Positions 52,082 to 62,923 of a stretch of DNA of 64,000 nucleotides are shown piece after piece (position 1 is the stretch's first letter; every line of letters starts with the position of its first letter). A model generated the notes under the pieces. The model was not told where the DNA came from. It saw nothing but the letters and a program-made list of their open reading frames with translations, and searched no databases. The DNA comes from Actinomadura viridilutea (GTDB taxonomy: Bacteria > Actinomycetota > Actinomycetes > Streptosporangiales > Streptosporangiaceae), in assembly GCA_003001795.1 (NCBI GenBank), contig PVNI01000002.1, positions 372,001-436,000 on the forward strand, given 5' to 3'. The translations under genes and the position numbers were made by a program.

Positions 52082-53134
52082 ATGATGACGCCCCGCATCC
52101 GCAAGGAGGTCGACGAGGCGCTGTTCGCCTTCGTCGACCGCCGGCGGCCGGACCTCCTGGCGGTCAGCCCCGACCTGGCACCGCTGCTCGACGCGCTGGA
52201 CTCGCTGCTGGCGGGCGGCAAGCGGCTGCGCCCGCAATTCTGCTACTGGGGGTGGCGCGGTGCGGGCGGCGGCACGGAACCGGGCATCGTCACCGCCGCC
52301 GCCTCCCTGGAGCTGCTGCAGGCCAGCGCGCTCATCCACGATGACGTGATGGACTCCAGCGACACCCGACGCGGCCAGCCGTCGGTGCACCGCCGGTTCG
52401 AGGAGCTGCACCGGCGCGAGAGCCTGCTGGGCGCCGCCGAGCCGTTCGGTGTGGGCGCGGCGATCCTGCTCGGCGACCTCTGCCTGGCGTGGTCGAGCCA
52501 GATGTACGAGTCCAGCGCGCTCGAGGCGGAGCGGCTGGCCCGCGGCCGGACCGTCTACGACCGGATGCGCACCGAGGTGATGTGCGGCCAGTACCTCGAC
52601 GTGCTGGAGGGCGCGCGCCGCGGCGGCACGGTCGAGACGGCGCTGCGCGTGGTGGAGTACAAGAGCGCCAAGTACACCATCGAGCGCCCGCTGCACCTGG
52701 GCGCCGCGCTCGCCGGGGCGCCGCTGCCGGTGATGGAGGCGCTCAGCGCCTACGGGCGGCCGCTGGGCATCGCCTTCCAGCTGCGCGACGACGTGCTGGG
52801 CGTGTTCGGCGACCCGGCCGAGACGGGCAAGCCGGCGGGCGACGACCTGCGCGAGGGCAAGCGGACGGTGCTGGTCGCGCTGACCGCCGAACGCGCCTCG
52901 CCCGCGCAGGTCGAGGTGCTGGAGCGGCACCTCGGCGACCCGGCGCTGGACGGCGCGGGCGTGGACCGGGTGCGGACGATCATCGAGGAGAGCGGCGGCC
53001 TGGCGGCCTGCGAGGAGATGATCGAACGCTACGCGGACCAGGCCGCCAAGGCGCTGGCGGACGCGCCCCTGACCTCCGAGGCGGTCAAGGCGCTGGAGGA
53101 TCTGGCCGTCGCCGCCACCTCCCGCCAGGCCTGA
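52082..53134 (+). CDS. polyprenyl diphosphate synthase, IdsA2-like
   Basis: This 350-residue trans-isoprenyl diphosphate synthase makes a short-chain product such as geranylgeranyl diphosphate. The substrate-binding GGKRLRPQ is near residue 45, the first aspartate motif DDVMDSSDTRRG near 90 and the second aspartate motif RDDVLGVFGD near 237. In mycobacteria the homologue idsA2 (Rv2173) sits beside the Rv2175c and pknL genes, which are also present here. ATG codons at 52082 and 52085 are both possible. Confidence 0.92.
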   Translation: MMTPRIRKEVDEALFAFVDRRRPDLLAVSPDLAPLLDALDSLLAGGKRLRPQFCYWGWRGAGGGTEPGIVTAAASLELLQASALIHDDVMDSSDTRRGQPSVHRRFEELHRRESLLGAAEPFGVGAAILLGDLCLAWSSQMYESSALEAERLARGRTVYDRMRTEVMCGQYLDVLEGARRGGTVETALRVVEYKSAKYTIERPLHLGAALAGAPLPVMEALSAYGRPLGIAFQLRDDVLGVFGDPAETGKPAGDDLREGKRTVLVALTAERASPAQVEVLERHLGDPALDGAGVDRVRTIIEESGGLAACEEMIERYADQAAKALADAPLTSEAVKALEDLAVAATSRQA

Positions 53135-53302
53135 TCGGCGCGGCCGCCCTCGTCGGCCCGCCGCGCGGCGCATCGCCGGGGGCGCGGGCGTGTCCGGGAC
53201 GCGCGCGTCCGGAAGCGGGCGAGATCGACCGCCCGGGCGCGCGGACGGGTCCGGCACGGTACAAATGAGGCGATCCACACGCCTCCCGAGTCGGAGCCCG
53301 AC

Positions 53303-54277
53303 GTGCCCACCACGCCCCGTCCCCCAGCGCCCGACCGGCGCGCCCCGCGGCCGCGTCGCGACCGGCGGGTCCGCGGCCCGCTGCGCCCGGACGACCCCCG
53401 CCGCATCGGCGGCCACCGGCTGCTGGGACGGCTGGGCGAGGACGCCCGGGGGGTGGTCTACCTGGCCCGGGCCCCGGAGGGCGAGCCGGTCGCGGTCCGG
53501 CTGCTGCGCTGCGCGGCGGCCGGTCAGCGGGCCCTCGCCCGCTTCCGGAAGGAGGCCGACGCGGCGTCGCAGGTGGCGGGGCGGCACACGGCCCGGGTGC
53601 TGGACGCCGGCGTCGCCGGCGACCGCCCGTACATCGTCAGCGAGCACGTCGAGGGCCCGTCGCTGCAGCGGGTCGTCGACGAGCAGGGGCCGCTGCCGAA
53701 GGACCGGCTGCGCTCGACGGCGCTGCGCACGGCCGCCGCGCTGGCCGCGATCCACCGGGCGGGCATCGTGCACGGCGCCTTCACGCCGGGGGACGTGGTG
53801 CTCGGCCCGGACGGGGCCAAGGTGACCGACTTCGCCGCGGCCCAGGTGCTGGACGCCGTCGCGGGCGCCGCCGCCGGGCCCGTGGGCCCGCCCGCGTACA
53901 TGGCGCCCGAGCAGATCGAGGACGAGCCGGTCGGCCCGCCCGCCGACGTGTTCGCCTGGGGCGCGACGATGGTGTTCGCCGCCACGGGACGTCCCCCGTT
54001 CGGCACCGGGCCGAGCGCGGCGGTGATGCGGCGGGTGACGTCCCGCCGTCCCGACCTGGGGGACATGGACGGCCCGTTGCGGGACCTGGCGCTGCGGTGC
54101 CTCGACAAGAACCCGGCCGCCCGTCCCACGGCGCGGCAGCTGGTGCGCGCGCTGCGGGAAGGGCGGGCGCCGGCGCCCAAGCCGAGGCCGAGGCGCATTC
54201 CGCGCTACCGCTGGCGGATGATGGTGGCGCTCGCCCTGGTGATGGCGGCCGGGTTCGTGCTCGGCCTCCTGTGGTGA
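53303..54277 (+). CDS. membrane-anchored Ser/Thr pseudokinase
   Basis: This 324-residue protein has a eukaryote-like protein kinase fold (about residues 36-292) and a C-terminal transmembrane helix (about 304-323) with no extracellular domain. Key catalytic residues are replaced: the ATP-anchoring lysine is Arg66 (VAVRLL), HRDLKPxN is HGAFTPGD, so the catalytic aspartate is Ala159 and the metal-binding asparagine is Asp164, and DFG is DFA (176-178). It is therefore most likely catalytically inactive, a scaffold or allosteric regulator. The C-terminal lobe PAYMAPEQ, DVFAWG and NPAARPTA stays conserved. The GTG is at 53303. Confidence 0.88.
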   Translation: MPTTPRPPAPDRRAPRPRRDRRVRGPLRPDDPRRIGGHRLLGRLGEDARGVVYLARAPEGEPVAVRLLRCAAAGQRALARFRKEADAASQVAGRHTARVLDAGVAGDRPYIVSEHVEGPSLQRVVDEQGPLPKDRLRSTALRTAAALAAIHRAGIVHGAFTPGDVVLGPDGAKVTDFAAAQVLDAVAGAAAGPVGPPAYMAPEQIEDEPVGPPADVFAWGATMVFAATGRPPFGTGPSAAVMRRVTSRRPDLGDMDGPLRDLALRCLDKNPAARPTARQLVRALREGRAPAPKPRPRRIPRYRWRMMVALALVMAAGFVLGLLW

Positions 54278-54312
54278 GGACGCCGGACGCCGGTCAGGGT
54301 CGGATCAGCGGA

Positions 54313-54477
54313 TCACCAGTGCGGCGGACGCTCGTCCAGGAGCCGGGAGTCGTCGTCGCGCCACTCGCCCCATCCGGTGTCGGTGTCGTCGGTGGTCTGG
54401 TCGGGGAGGATCTCCAGCTCGTCGTCGACCAGCTCGACCACGCGCTCGTCGTCGGGTCCCATGCTCATGGGTTCCAT
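54313..54477 (-). CDS. small acidic conserved protein
   Basis: The 54-residue protein is highly acidic and ends in DTGWGEWRDDDSRLLDE then RPPHW, a pattern that recurs in small proteins of actinomycetes near kinase genes. No function is known. The ATG at 54477 is used; ATGs at 54468 and 54462 are alternatives and have GGAA at a better distance. It lies between the pseudokinase and thiE. Confidence 0.6.
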   Translation of the reverse strand: MEPMSMGPDDERVVELVDDELEILPDQTTDDTDTGWGEWRDDDSRLLDERPPHW

Positions 54478-54659
54478 TGTGGGACATGCCGGGCCGTGTC
54501 CGCGGACCGGGCGGCGATCACGCGGCGGCCGTGCGGCGGGCGTCGACGGAACGCGGCGACGCCCCGCCGGCGTCCCGCCGACGTCCCCGCCGACGCCCGG
54601 GTGATGCCCGGTGGTCCCCGTGATGTCTCGGTGACGCCGCCCGGCGGCCGGCGGACCGG

Positions 54660-55346
54660 TCAGGACGCGGGCGCCGGGTGCGCGGCCAGACGGCGGGCCA
54701 GCTCGGCCGCCGCGGCCCCCGGATCGGGCGCCTCGGTGATGGCGCGGACGACGACCACGCGGGTCGCCCCGGCGGCCAGCACCTGGTCGAGGTTGTCGGC
54801 GTTGATGCCGCCGATGGCGAACCACGGGCGCGCCTGGCGCTGCGCGGCCACGTACTCCAGCAGCTTGGGCCCGGGGGCGGGCCGTCCCGGCTTGGTGGGG
54901 GTGGGCCACACCGGGCCGGCGCAGAAGTAGTCGACGCCGGGTTCGGCGGCGGCCGCCGACGCCTGCTCGTCGGAGTGCGTGGACCGGCCGATGAGCACGT
55001 CCTGGCCGACGATGGCGCGCGCCGCCGGGACCGGCAGGTCGTCCTGGCCGAGGTGCAGGACGTCGGCGCGCGCGGCGTAGGCGATGTCGGCGCGGTCGTT
55101 GACGGCCAGCAGCGCCCCGTGCCGCTCGCAGGCCGCCCGGAACACCCGCAGGTACTCCAGCTCCTGCCGCGCCTCCAGGCCCTTCTGGCGCAGCTGCACG
55201 ATGTCGACGCCGTTGGCCAGCACGGCGTCGAGGAACTCCGGCAGGTCGCCCTGCCGCTCCCGGGCGTCCGTGCAGAGGTACAGGCGGGCGCGGCTGAGCC
55301 GGGCGCGCAGGGCGACGGCGCGGTCGGAGGGCAGGTGCCTGGACAC
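54660..55346 (-). CDS. thiE: thiamine phosphate synthase
   Basis: ThiE joins the thiazole and pyrimidine phosphates to thiamine monophosphate. The 228-residue TIM barrel has [35 protein letters not shown] and [13 protein letters not shown]. The GTG at 55346 has AAAGGA twelve bases upstream, at the outer limit of distance. It is on the opposite strand from the thiO-thiS-thiG operon and has no TPP riboswitch of its own visible. Confidence 0.93.
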   Translation of the reverse strand: MSRHLPSDRAVALRARLSRARLYLCTDARERQGDLPEFLDAVLANGVDIVQLRQKGLEARQELEYLRVFRAACERHGALLAVNDRADIAYAARADVLHLGQDDLPVPAARAIVGQDVLIGRSTHSDEQASAAAAEPGVDYFCAGPVWPTPTKPGRPAPGPKLLEYVAAQRQARPWFAIGGINADNLDQVLAAGATRVVVVRAITEAPDPGAAAAELARRLAAHPAPAS

Positions 55347-55479
55347 GGTGGGAACGGTTCCTTTCCGGATGCGGATCGCGGGGCCGCGCGCCCGCTGCGC
55401 GCGACCCCGCAATCGTGTCACGTGCGCCTATGTCTGCTTATCCCCGGGTGGCCGGGGTCATGCGGCCGGGGCGGTGCGC

Positions 55480-55854
55480 TCAGAAGGCCAGCGCCTGGGC
55501 CCTGCGGCGGACCTCGGTGCCGCGGTTCTCGCTGAGCGCCTGGACCGGCGTGCCCGGGAGGGTGTCGTCGGCGGTGAACAGCCACCGCAGCGTCTCGACG
55601 TCGTCGAAGCCCGAGTCGGACAGCACGGTCAGCGTTCCGGACAGCCCCTTGATCACCTGGCCGTTCCTGATGAACGCGGCGGGCACCATCAGCTGGCCCT
55701 CGCGGCGGACCGCCAGCAGCTTGCGCTCGGCGAGCAGCTGCTTGATCCTGCTGTGCTTGACATCCAGCCGCGCCGCGACCTCCTTGAGGGTGAGCCACTC
55801 CCCCACCAGGGCGTCGGTGTGGGGATCGAGAACGCTCTCAATGGTTGCGTGCAT
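55480..55854 (-). CDS. Rv2175c-like DNA-binding protein
   Basis: This 124-residue protein resembles Rv2175c, a winged-helix DNA-binding protein phosphorylated by PknL in Mycobacterium tuberculosis. The N-terminal helix-turn-helix is LTLKEVAARLDVKHSRIKQL (about residues 21-40), and the Rv2175c C-terminal domain runs to the end. A PknL-type kinase gene is at 60948, so substrate and kinase are in the same neighbourhood. The ATG at 55854 follows AGGGGGC. Confidence 0.85.
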   Translation of the reverse strand: MHATIESVLDPHTDALVGEWLTLKEVAARLDVKHSRIKQLLAERKLLAVRREGQLMVPAAFIRNGQVIKGLSGTLTVLSDSGFDDVETLRWLFTADDTLPGTPVQALSENRGTEVRRRAQALAF

Positions 55855-56006
55855 CTGCGTCACGCCCCCTGCGTACCACGCCCCCGCTTCTCTCAAACCC
55901 CCCGTTCCCTGGAACGCCGCCGGGCGCCGCCGCCGAGGTCACGGCGCCGTCATACCCGTATGAAGCACCAGATTCCCCCGGCGCGCCCGGAGGGCCGGGC
56001 GGACGG

Positions 56007-57212
56007 TCAGCGCCGCGTCGCCTCGCGGACGGGACGCTCGGGGTCGGCGAGCAGATCCGGGTCCACGGGGGTGCCCGCGGACATGACGCGGCGGGCCTGG
56101 ACCAGGTCGCGGGGACGGTCGACGGTGAGGACGGCGTCCAGGCGGTCGCCGGTCAGCCAGCACACCGCCCACGTGGAGCCGTCCGGGTCGCCCCGGTGCA
56201 GCACGCGCTCGGCGACCGGGTGGTATCCGGCGTACTGCACCATCCGGCCGAACTGCTCCGACCAGAAGTAGGGCACGGGGTCGTACTCGGCGCCCTCCTC
56301 CCCGAGCAGCGCGGCGGCCGCCACGGTGGGGGCGTTGAGGGCGGTGTCCCAGTGCTCGACGAGCAGGCGCCGCCCGTACCGCTTCGACCACCAGGCGGCG
56401 CAGTCGCCCACCGCCACGATGTCGGACCGGAGGGCGCCCGCGACCGTGACGCGGAACGCGGCGTCGGTGACCACGCCGCCGTCGATCTCCACGCCGGAGC
56501 CCGCCAGCCAGTCCAGCTCCGGACGCACGCCCACGCCCACCAGGATCTCGTCGGCGGCGATGCGTTCGCCGTCGGCCAGCAGGAGCGCGCCGGGCTCGAC
56601 GGCGGCGACCTTGGCGCCCGTGCGCAGCCGCACGCCGGCCTCGTCGTACCAGCGGGCCGTCAGCGCCCCTACCTCTGGGCCGAGGGCGCCCGACAGCGGG
56701 GCGTCGGCGGCCTCCACGACCGTGACCTCGCAACCCTTGCGGGCGGCGGTGGTGGCGACCTCGGCGCCGATCCACCCCGCGCCCACGATGACGAGGCGGA
56801 CGCCGGGCGCCAGCCGGGCGCGCAGGGCGCGGGAGTCGTCGACGGTGCGCAGCACGCGCCGGCCGCCCGGGCCGGGCAGCGTGATCGGGCGGGCTCCGGT
56901 GGCGATGACCAGACCGTCGAACTCCAGCTCGCCGGCGGTGGTGACGACGGTGCCGCCGCTCGGGTCGCCGGGGCGCAGCGCGGTGGCGCGTTCCCCGAGC
57001 AGCATCTCGCAGCGCAGCTCGTCCCAGTCGACGTCGACCGTGGTGTCGTCGGCGTCGCCCGCCAGCACCGCCTTGGACAGCGGCGGCCGGTCGTAGGGCC
57101 GGTGGCGCTCGGCCGAGACGAGGATCACCTCGCCCTGGTGCCCCTTGGCGCGCAGGGCCTCCACCGTCCGCACGCCCGCCAGCCCGCCGCCAACGACGAT
57201 CACCCTGTCCAT
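56007..57212 (-). CDS. FAD-dependent ferredoxin-reductase-like oxidoreductase
   Basis: The 401-residue flavoprotein has the FAD motif VIVVGGGLAG at the N-terminus, the Rossmann NAD(P)-binding VIVGAGWIGAEVA near 142 and the FAD-binding DIVAVGDCAA near 277. The C-terminal domain resembles rubredoxin/ferredoxin reductases (BphA4-like). It has no ferredoxin or oxygenase partner here. It is divergent from thiO. The role in thiamine synthesis, if any, is unknown. Confidence 0.85.
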   Translation of the reverse strand: MDRVIVVGGGLAGVRTVEALRAKGHQGEVILVSAERHRPYDRPPLSKAVLAGDADDTTVDVDWDELRCEMLLGERATALRPGDPSGGTVVTTAGELEFDGLVIATGARPITLPGPGGRRVLRTVDDSRALRARLAPGVRLVIVGAGWIGAEVATTAARKGCEVTVVEAADAPLSGALGPEVGALTARWYDEAGVRLRTGAKVAAVEPGALLLADGERIAADEILVGVGVRPELDWLAGSGVEIDGGVVTDAAFRVTVAGALRSDIVAVGDCAAWWSKRYGRRLLVEHWDTALNAPTVAAAALLGEEGAEYDPVPYFWSEQFGRMVQYAGYHPVAERVLHRGDPDGSTWAVCWLTGDRLDAVLTVDRPRDLVQARRVMSAGTPVDPDLLADPERPVREATRR

Positions 57213-57267
57213 GAAGGCTCACCTTAGTCCGCCCGGCGCGTCCGCCCGCCCGCTCCGCCGAAGAGGG

Positions 57268-57332
57268 CCGCCCGACGCAACCGCCCGACGAGACCGCCCG
57301 ACGAGACCGCCCGACGAGACCGCCCGACGCCG
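57268..57332. repeat. five tandem 13-bp repeats between divergent genes
   Basis: CCGCCCGACGAGA occurs three times exactly (57281-57293, 57294-57306, 57307-57319) with imperfect copies on either side (57268-57280 and 57320-57332). It lies 55 bp upstream of the flavoprotein start and 75 bp before the TPP riboswitch. Confidence 0.85.
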
Positions 57333-57406
57333 CGGCGGCGGCCGCCCCGCACGGGCTCCCCCACACCGGAACGGACGAACGGGACGTAATGTTGGACATG
57401 CGAGAA

Positions 57407-57498
57407 ACCGCGGGAGTCCGGTGCGACCGGGCTGAGAGGGCGGCTGAACGGGCCGCCGACCGCCAGGACCTGATCCGGATCATGCCGGCGAAGGGAGC
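57407..57498 (+). ncRNA. TPP riboswitch (THI element)
   Basis: The conserved blocks appear in order: CGCGGGAGTCCGGTG, GGGCTGAGAGGGCGGC, and GGACCTGATCCGGATCATGCC with GGCGAAGGGAGCG, the standard TPP-binding sequence. The terminal GAAGGGAG also serves as the ribosome binding site for thiO 5 nt further on, so TPP binding would hide it and lower thiO-thiS-thiG translation. Confidence 0.93.
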
Positions 57499-57502
57499 GC
57501 AA

Positions 57503-59642
<2,140 letters not shown>

Positions 59643-59804
59643 CATTCTGAAGAGTCACTTAACCGTGTTGTGCAGAAATATTCGCTGGACCTGAAAGATC
59701 GGTGGACGCCAGACTGTCCACGGTCTCTCCGGCTCCCCCTCCGGTTCCGCCCGGCGGAATCGTCCGGAGTCCGCGGCAACGTCCCCCTTCCCAAGGTGCA
59801 GCGC
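59643..59804 (+). promoter_or_regulatory. intergenic region before the DMT transporter
   Basis: This 162-bp stretch carries no gene of its own. An AT-rich segment around 59645-59690 probably carries a promoter for the following gene; no exact elements were assigned. Confidence 0.3.
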
Positions 59805-60794
59805 ATGAACGGACAGTCAGTGGCGGCGGCCCGGCCGCCGGTGGACCGGCGCGCCGTGGCCGCCGCGGCGATCACGCTCGTGCTGTGGGCGTCGGCGTTC
59901 GTGGCGATCCGCAGCGCGGGTCGCGAGTTCTCCCCCGGAGCGTTGGCGCTGGGACGCCTGCTGGCGGGCTCGGTCACGCTCCTGCTGCTGTGCCTGGTGC
60001 GCCGGGAGGGCCTGCCGCCGCGCGGGGCCTGGCCCGGCATCGCGGTGTCCGGCCTGCTGTGGTTCGGCGTCTACAACGTCGCCCTGAACTGGGGCGAGCA
60101 GGAGGTGGACGCGGGCACCGCCGCCCTGGTGGTCAACGTCGGCCCGGTCCTCATCGCGCTGCTCGGCGGGTGGCTGCTCAAGGAGGGCCTGCCGCCGCGC
60201 CTGCTCGTCGGGATCGCGGTGTCCTTCGCGGGCGCCGCCGTGGTCGGCGCGTCCCAGTCGGACGGCGGGGCGGCGGCCGCCGGGTCGCCGGTGCTGGGCG
60301 TGCTGCTGTGCCTGCTGGCGGCCGTGACGTACGCGGGGGGAGTCGTGGGCCAGAAGCCGGCGCTGCGGCACGCCTCGCCGCTTCAGGTCACCGCGTACGG
60401 CTGCGCGGTGGGGACGGTCGCCTGCACGCCGTTCGCCGGGCAGCTGGCCGACGAACTGGCCCGCGTGCCTCTGTCCGCGACGCTGAACATGGTCTACCTC
60501 GGCGTCTTCCCGACCGCGGTGGCGTTCACCACCTGGGCGTACGCGCTGGCCCGCACGTCCGCGGGCAAGATGGGCGCGACCACCTACGTCGTGCCCGCCC
60601 TGGTGGTGCTGATGTCGTGGGCGCTGCTGGGCGAGGTGCCCGGACTCCTCGCTCTCGCGGGCGGCGTGCTGTGCCTGACCGGCGTGGCGGTCTCGCGCGG
60701 CTCGCTCGGCGCCCTTCGCGAGAGGTTCGCCCGCCGCTCCCCCGCCGCCCCGCTTCCCGACGAGCGGACGGCGGGATCCGCGGCCCCACGATGA
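59805..60794 (+). CDS. EamA/DMT family transporter
   Basis: The 329-residue membrane protein has ten hydrophobic helices in two EamA repeats, with ASAFVAIRSAGREFSPGALA near the first and VYLGVFPTAVAFTTWAYALA near the eighth. DMT exporters move metabolites such as amino acids or drugs. It follows thiG but is separated by 162 bp. The ATG at 59805 has AAGG eight bases upstream. A thiamine-related substrate is possible but unsupported. Confidence 0.83.
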   Translation: MNGQSVAAARPPVDRRAVAAAAITLVLWASAFVAIRSAGREFSPGALALGRLLAGSVTLLLLCLVRREGLPPRGAWPGIAVSGLLWFGVYNVALNWGEQEVDAGTAALVVNVGPVLIALLGGWLLKEGLPPRLLVGIAVSFAGAAVVGASQSDGGAAAAGSPVLGVLLCLLAAVTYAGGVVGQKPALRHASPLQVTAYGCAVGTVACTPFAGQLADELARVPLSATLNMVYLGVFPTAVAFTTWAYALARTSAGKMGATTYVVPALVVLMSWALLGEVPGLLALAGGVLCLTGVAVSRGSLGALRERFARRSPAAPLPDERTAGSAAPR

Positions 60795-60934
60795 GTCACT
60801 GATCGCGCACGGTTCACACACGCCCCACGGGCGCCGCGAGCGCGTCCCGCGCCGGCGCCGTCACGCTGCGCATCCGATCAAGGGCGGACCGATGCTCATA
60901 CCGCCGACTGATGATGCGCACGGAGAAAGCCGCT

Positions 60935-60940
60935 TACACT
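60935..60940 (+). promoter_or_regulatory. candidate -10 hexamer for leaderless pknL transcript
   Basis: TACACT ends 7 nt before the ATG, close to the ideal for transcription starting at the first base of the codon. Confidence 0.42.
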
Positions 60941-60947
60941 CGCAGCG

Positions 60948-62873
60948 ATGGACACGACGGTTGCCGACCCCCTCGTCGGGCAGGTGCTCGATGGGCGCTA
61001 CCGCATTGAGTCCCGTGTCGCGCGCGGCGGCATGGCCACCGTCTACGTGGCGCGCGACATGCGGCTCGATCGCGTGGTCGCCATCAAGGTGATGCACGCC
61101 AACCTGGCGGCCGACGAAGAGTTCGTCGCCCGCTTCATCGGCGAGGCCAAGGCGGCCGCCGCGCTGTCGCACCCCAACGTGGTCGCCGTGTTCGACCAGC
61201 GCACCGACGGCGAGCACGTGTTCCTGGTCATGGAGTACGTGCCGGGCCGGACGCTGCGCGACCTGCTGACCGAGCGGGGGCGCCTCGGCCCGCGCGCCGC
61301 CCTGGAGATCATGCAGCCGGTGCTGGCCGCGCTGGGCGCCGCGCACCGGGCCGGCCTGGTGCACCGGGACGTCAAGCCGGAGAACGTGCTCATCACCGAG
61401 GACGGCCAGGTCAAGGTGGCCGACTTCGGGCTGGCCCGGGCCGAGACGGCCGGCAAGATGACCAAGACCGGGATGATCATCGGCACCGTCGGCTACCTGG
61501 CGCCCGAGCAGGTGCTGTCCGGCGACGCCGACGTGCGCACCGACGTGTACGCGGCCGGGGTGATGCTCTACGAGCTGCTCACCGGCGAGCAGCCCCACCA
61601 GGGCGACACGCCCCTCGCGGTCGCCTACAAGCACGTCAACGAGGCCGTGCCGCCGCCGTCGAACGCCGTGCCCGGCCTGCCGCGGGAGCTGGACGCGCTG
61701 GTCGCCCGGGCGACCGCCCGGGAGCCCGCGCAGCGTCCGCAGGACGCCGGCCAGTTCCTGGCGCTGGCGGCCGAGGTGCACGGCGGCCTGCCGCCCGACA
61801 TCGACCGGCGCGTCGAGCAGGCCGCCTACGGCCGCACCGCCGTGCTCGAGTCCCCGATGCCGCACGCGGCGCCCGGCGGCGGGCGCACCGCCGTGCTGCC
61901 GGCCGCCGAGACCGGGCCCGCGCCGGTGCCGCCGCACGACGGCGCGCCGCGGCGCGGCATGGGCGCGGCCGGGCGGTACGTGCTGATCGCGATCGGCACG
62001 GTCGCCGCCGTGGTCCTGGCCTGGTCGATCTGGTACCAGACGTCCGGCCAGTACGACCACGTGCCCGACCGCATCATCGGCATGCGGCTGGCCGACGCCC
62101 GCCAGATGCTCGCCGACGCGGGCCTGCAGGTCCGGGTGGCCCCCGCGGAGTACAGCGACCGGGTCGACAAGGGCGAGATCGCCGCCACGGACCCGGCGCC
62201 GGGAGCGCGGGTCGCCAAGGGCGAGACGGTGACGCTGACGCCGTCCAAGGGACGGGTGCCGCGCGAGGTCCCCGACGTGCGCGGCCGCCCCCTTGAGGAG
62301 GCCAAGCGCATGCTGCGCGACAAGGGCTTCCAGCCGGGCCGGGAGAGCAGCACCCCGTCCCAGTCGGTGCCCAAGGGCAGCGTCGTGCGCACGGTCCCGG
62401 CCGCGGGCCAGCGGCAGTCCCCGGACGAGCCGGTGCAGCTCGTGGTCAGCAGCGGCATGTCCATGCCGAACGTGGTCGGGCAGAACGCCGACGAGGCCGC
62501 CGACCGGCTGCGCTCGATGGGCCTCGAGGTCAAGATCGACCGGCGCCGGGACGACGGCCGGCCCGGCAACACGGTGCTGGAGCAGCGCCCCGCGCCGGGC
62601 ACCGGCGTGTCGGCCGGCGACGAGGTCCGGCTCGTCGTCAACCGCCGCAAGTGCCTGTTCGGCGGATTCTTCTGCGACGACGACCGCAACCGGGGCGACC
62701 GCCTGCCGGTGCCGCCGGTGATCGGCCAGTCCTTCGACGACGCCAAGCGCGCGCTGCGCAGCTCCGGCTTCCGCGTCAAGATCGGCAGCAGGCTGGGCGA
62801 CCGGGTCGTGGGGCAGAACCCGCTGCCCGGCACCACCGCCGAGCGCGGCCGCGAGGTCACCATCTGGGGCTGA
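60948..62873 (+). CDS. pknL: PASTA-domain Ser/Thr protein kinase, PknL type
   Basis: This 641-residue transmembrane kinase is active-looking: P-loop ARGGMATVYVA, ATP lysine Lys47 (VAIK), HRDVKPENV (139-147), DFG (159-161) and a TxGT activation loop (TKTGMIIGT). A single membrane helix (about 344-363) precedes four extracellular PASTA repeats that bind muropeptides. A 15-residue cysteine-containing insertion with CLFGGFFCDDD lies between repeats 3 and 4. The synteny with Rv2175c and idsA2 supports PknL rather than PknB. The ATG has no ribosome binding site and follows a TACACT hexamer. Confidence 0.93.
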   Translation: MDTTVADPLVGQVLDGRYRIESRVARGGMATVYVARDMRLDRVVAIKVMHANLAADEEFVARFIGEAKAAAALSHPNVVAVFDQRTDGEHVFLVMEYVPGRTLRDLLTERGRLGPRAALEIMQPVLAALGAAHRAGLVHRDVKPENVLITEDGQVKVADFGLARAETAGKMTKTGMIIGTVGYLAPEQVLSGDADVRTDVYAAGVMLYELLTGEQPHQGDTPLAVAYKHVNEAVPPPSNAVPGLPRELDALVARATAREPAQRPQDAGQFLALAAEVHGGLPPDIDRRVEQAAYGRTAVLESPMPHAAPGGGRTAVLPAAETGPAPVPPHDGAPRRGMGAAGRYVLIAIGTVAAVVLAWSIWYQTSGQYDHVPDRIIGMRLADARQMLADAGLQVRVAPAEYSDRVDKGEIAATDPAPGARVAKGETVTLTPSKGRVPREVPDVRGRPLEEAKRMLRDKGFQPGRESSTPSQSVPKGSVVRTVPAAGQRQSPDEPVQLVVSSGMSMPNVVGQNADEAADRLRSMGLEVKIDRRRDDGRPGNTVLEQRPAPGTGVSAGDEVRLVVNRRKCLFGGFFCDDDRNRGDRLPVPPVIGQSFDDAKRALRSSGFRVKIGSRLGDRVVGQNPLPGTTAERGREVTIWG

Positions 62874-62908
62874 CCGCGCGGGACGGCCGGGACGGCCCGG
62901 ACGGCAAC

Positions 62909-62914
62909 TATGCT
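62909..62914 (+). promoter_or_regulatory. candidate -10 hexamer for leaderless nfo transcript
   Basis: TATGCT ends 9 nt before the ATG of the endonuclease IV gene. Confidence 0.38.
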
Positions 62915-62923
62915 GAGCGGCCT

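Noticed and set aside
54097..54930. Plus-strand 277-residue frame after the pseudokinase
   Set aside because: Antisense of the small acidic protein and thiE; no family features.
57145..57435. Plus-strand 96-residue frame over the 13-bp repeats
   Set aside because: It is a repeat-derived Arg/Pro/Thr-rich frame that runs into the TPP riboswitch.
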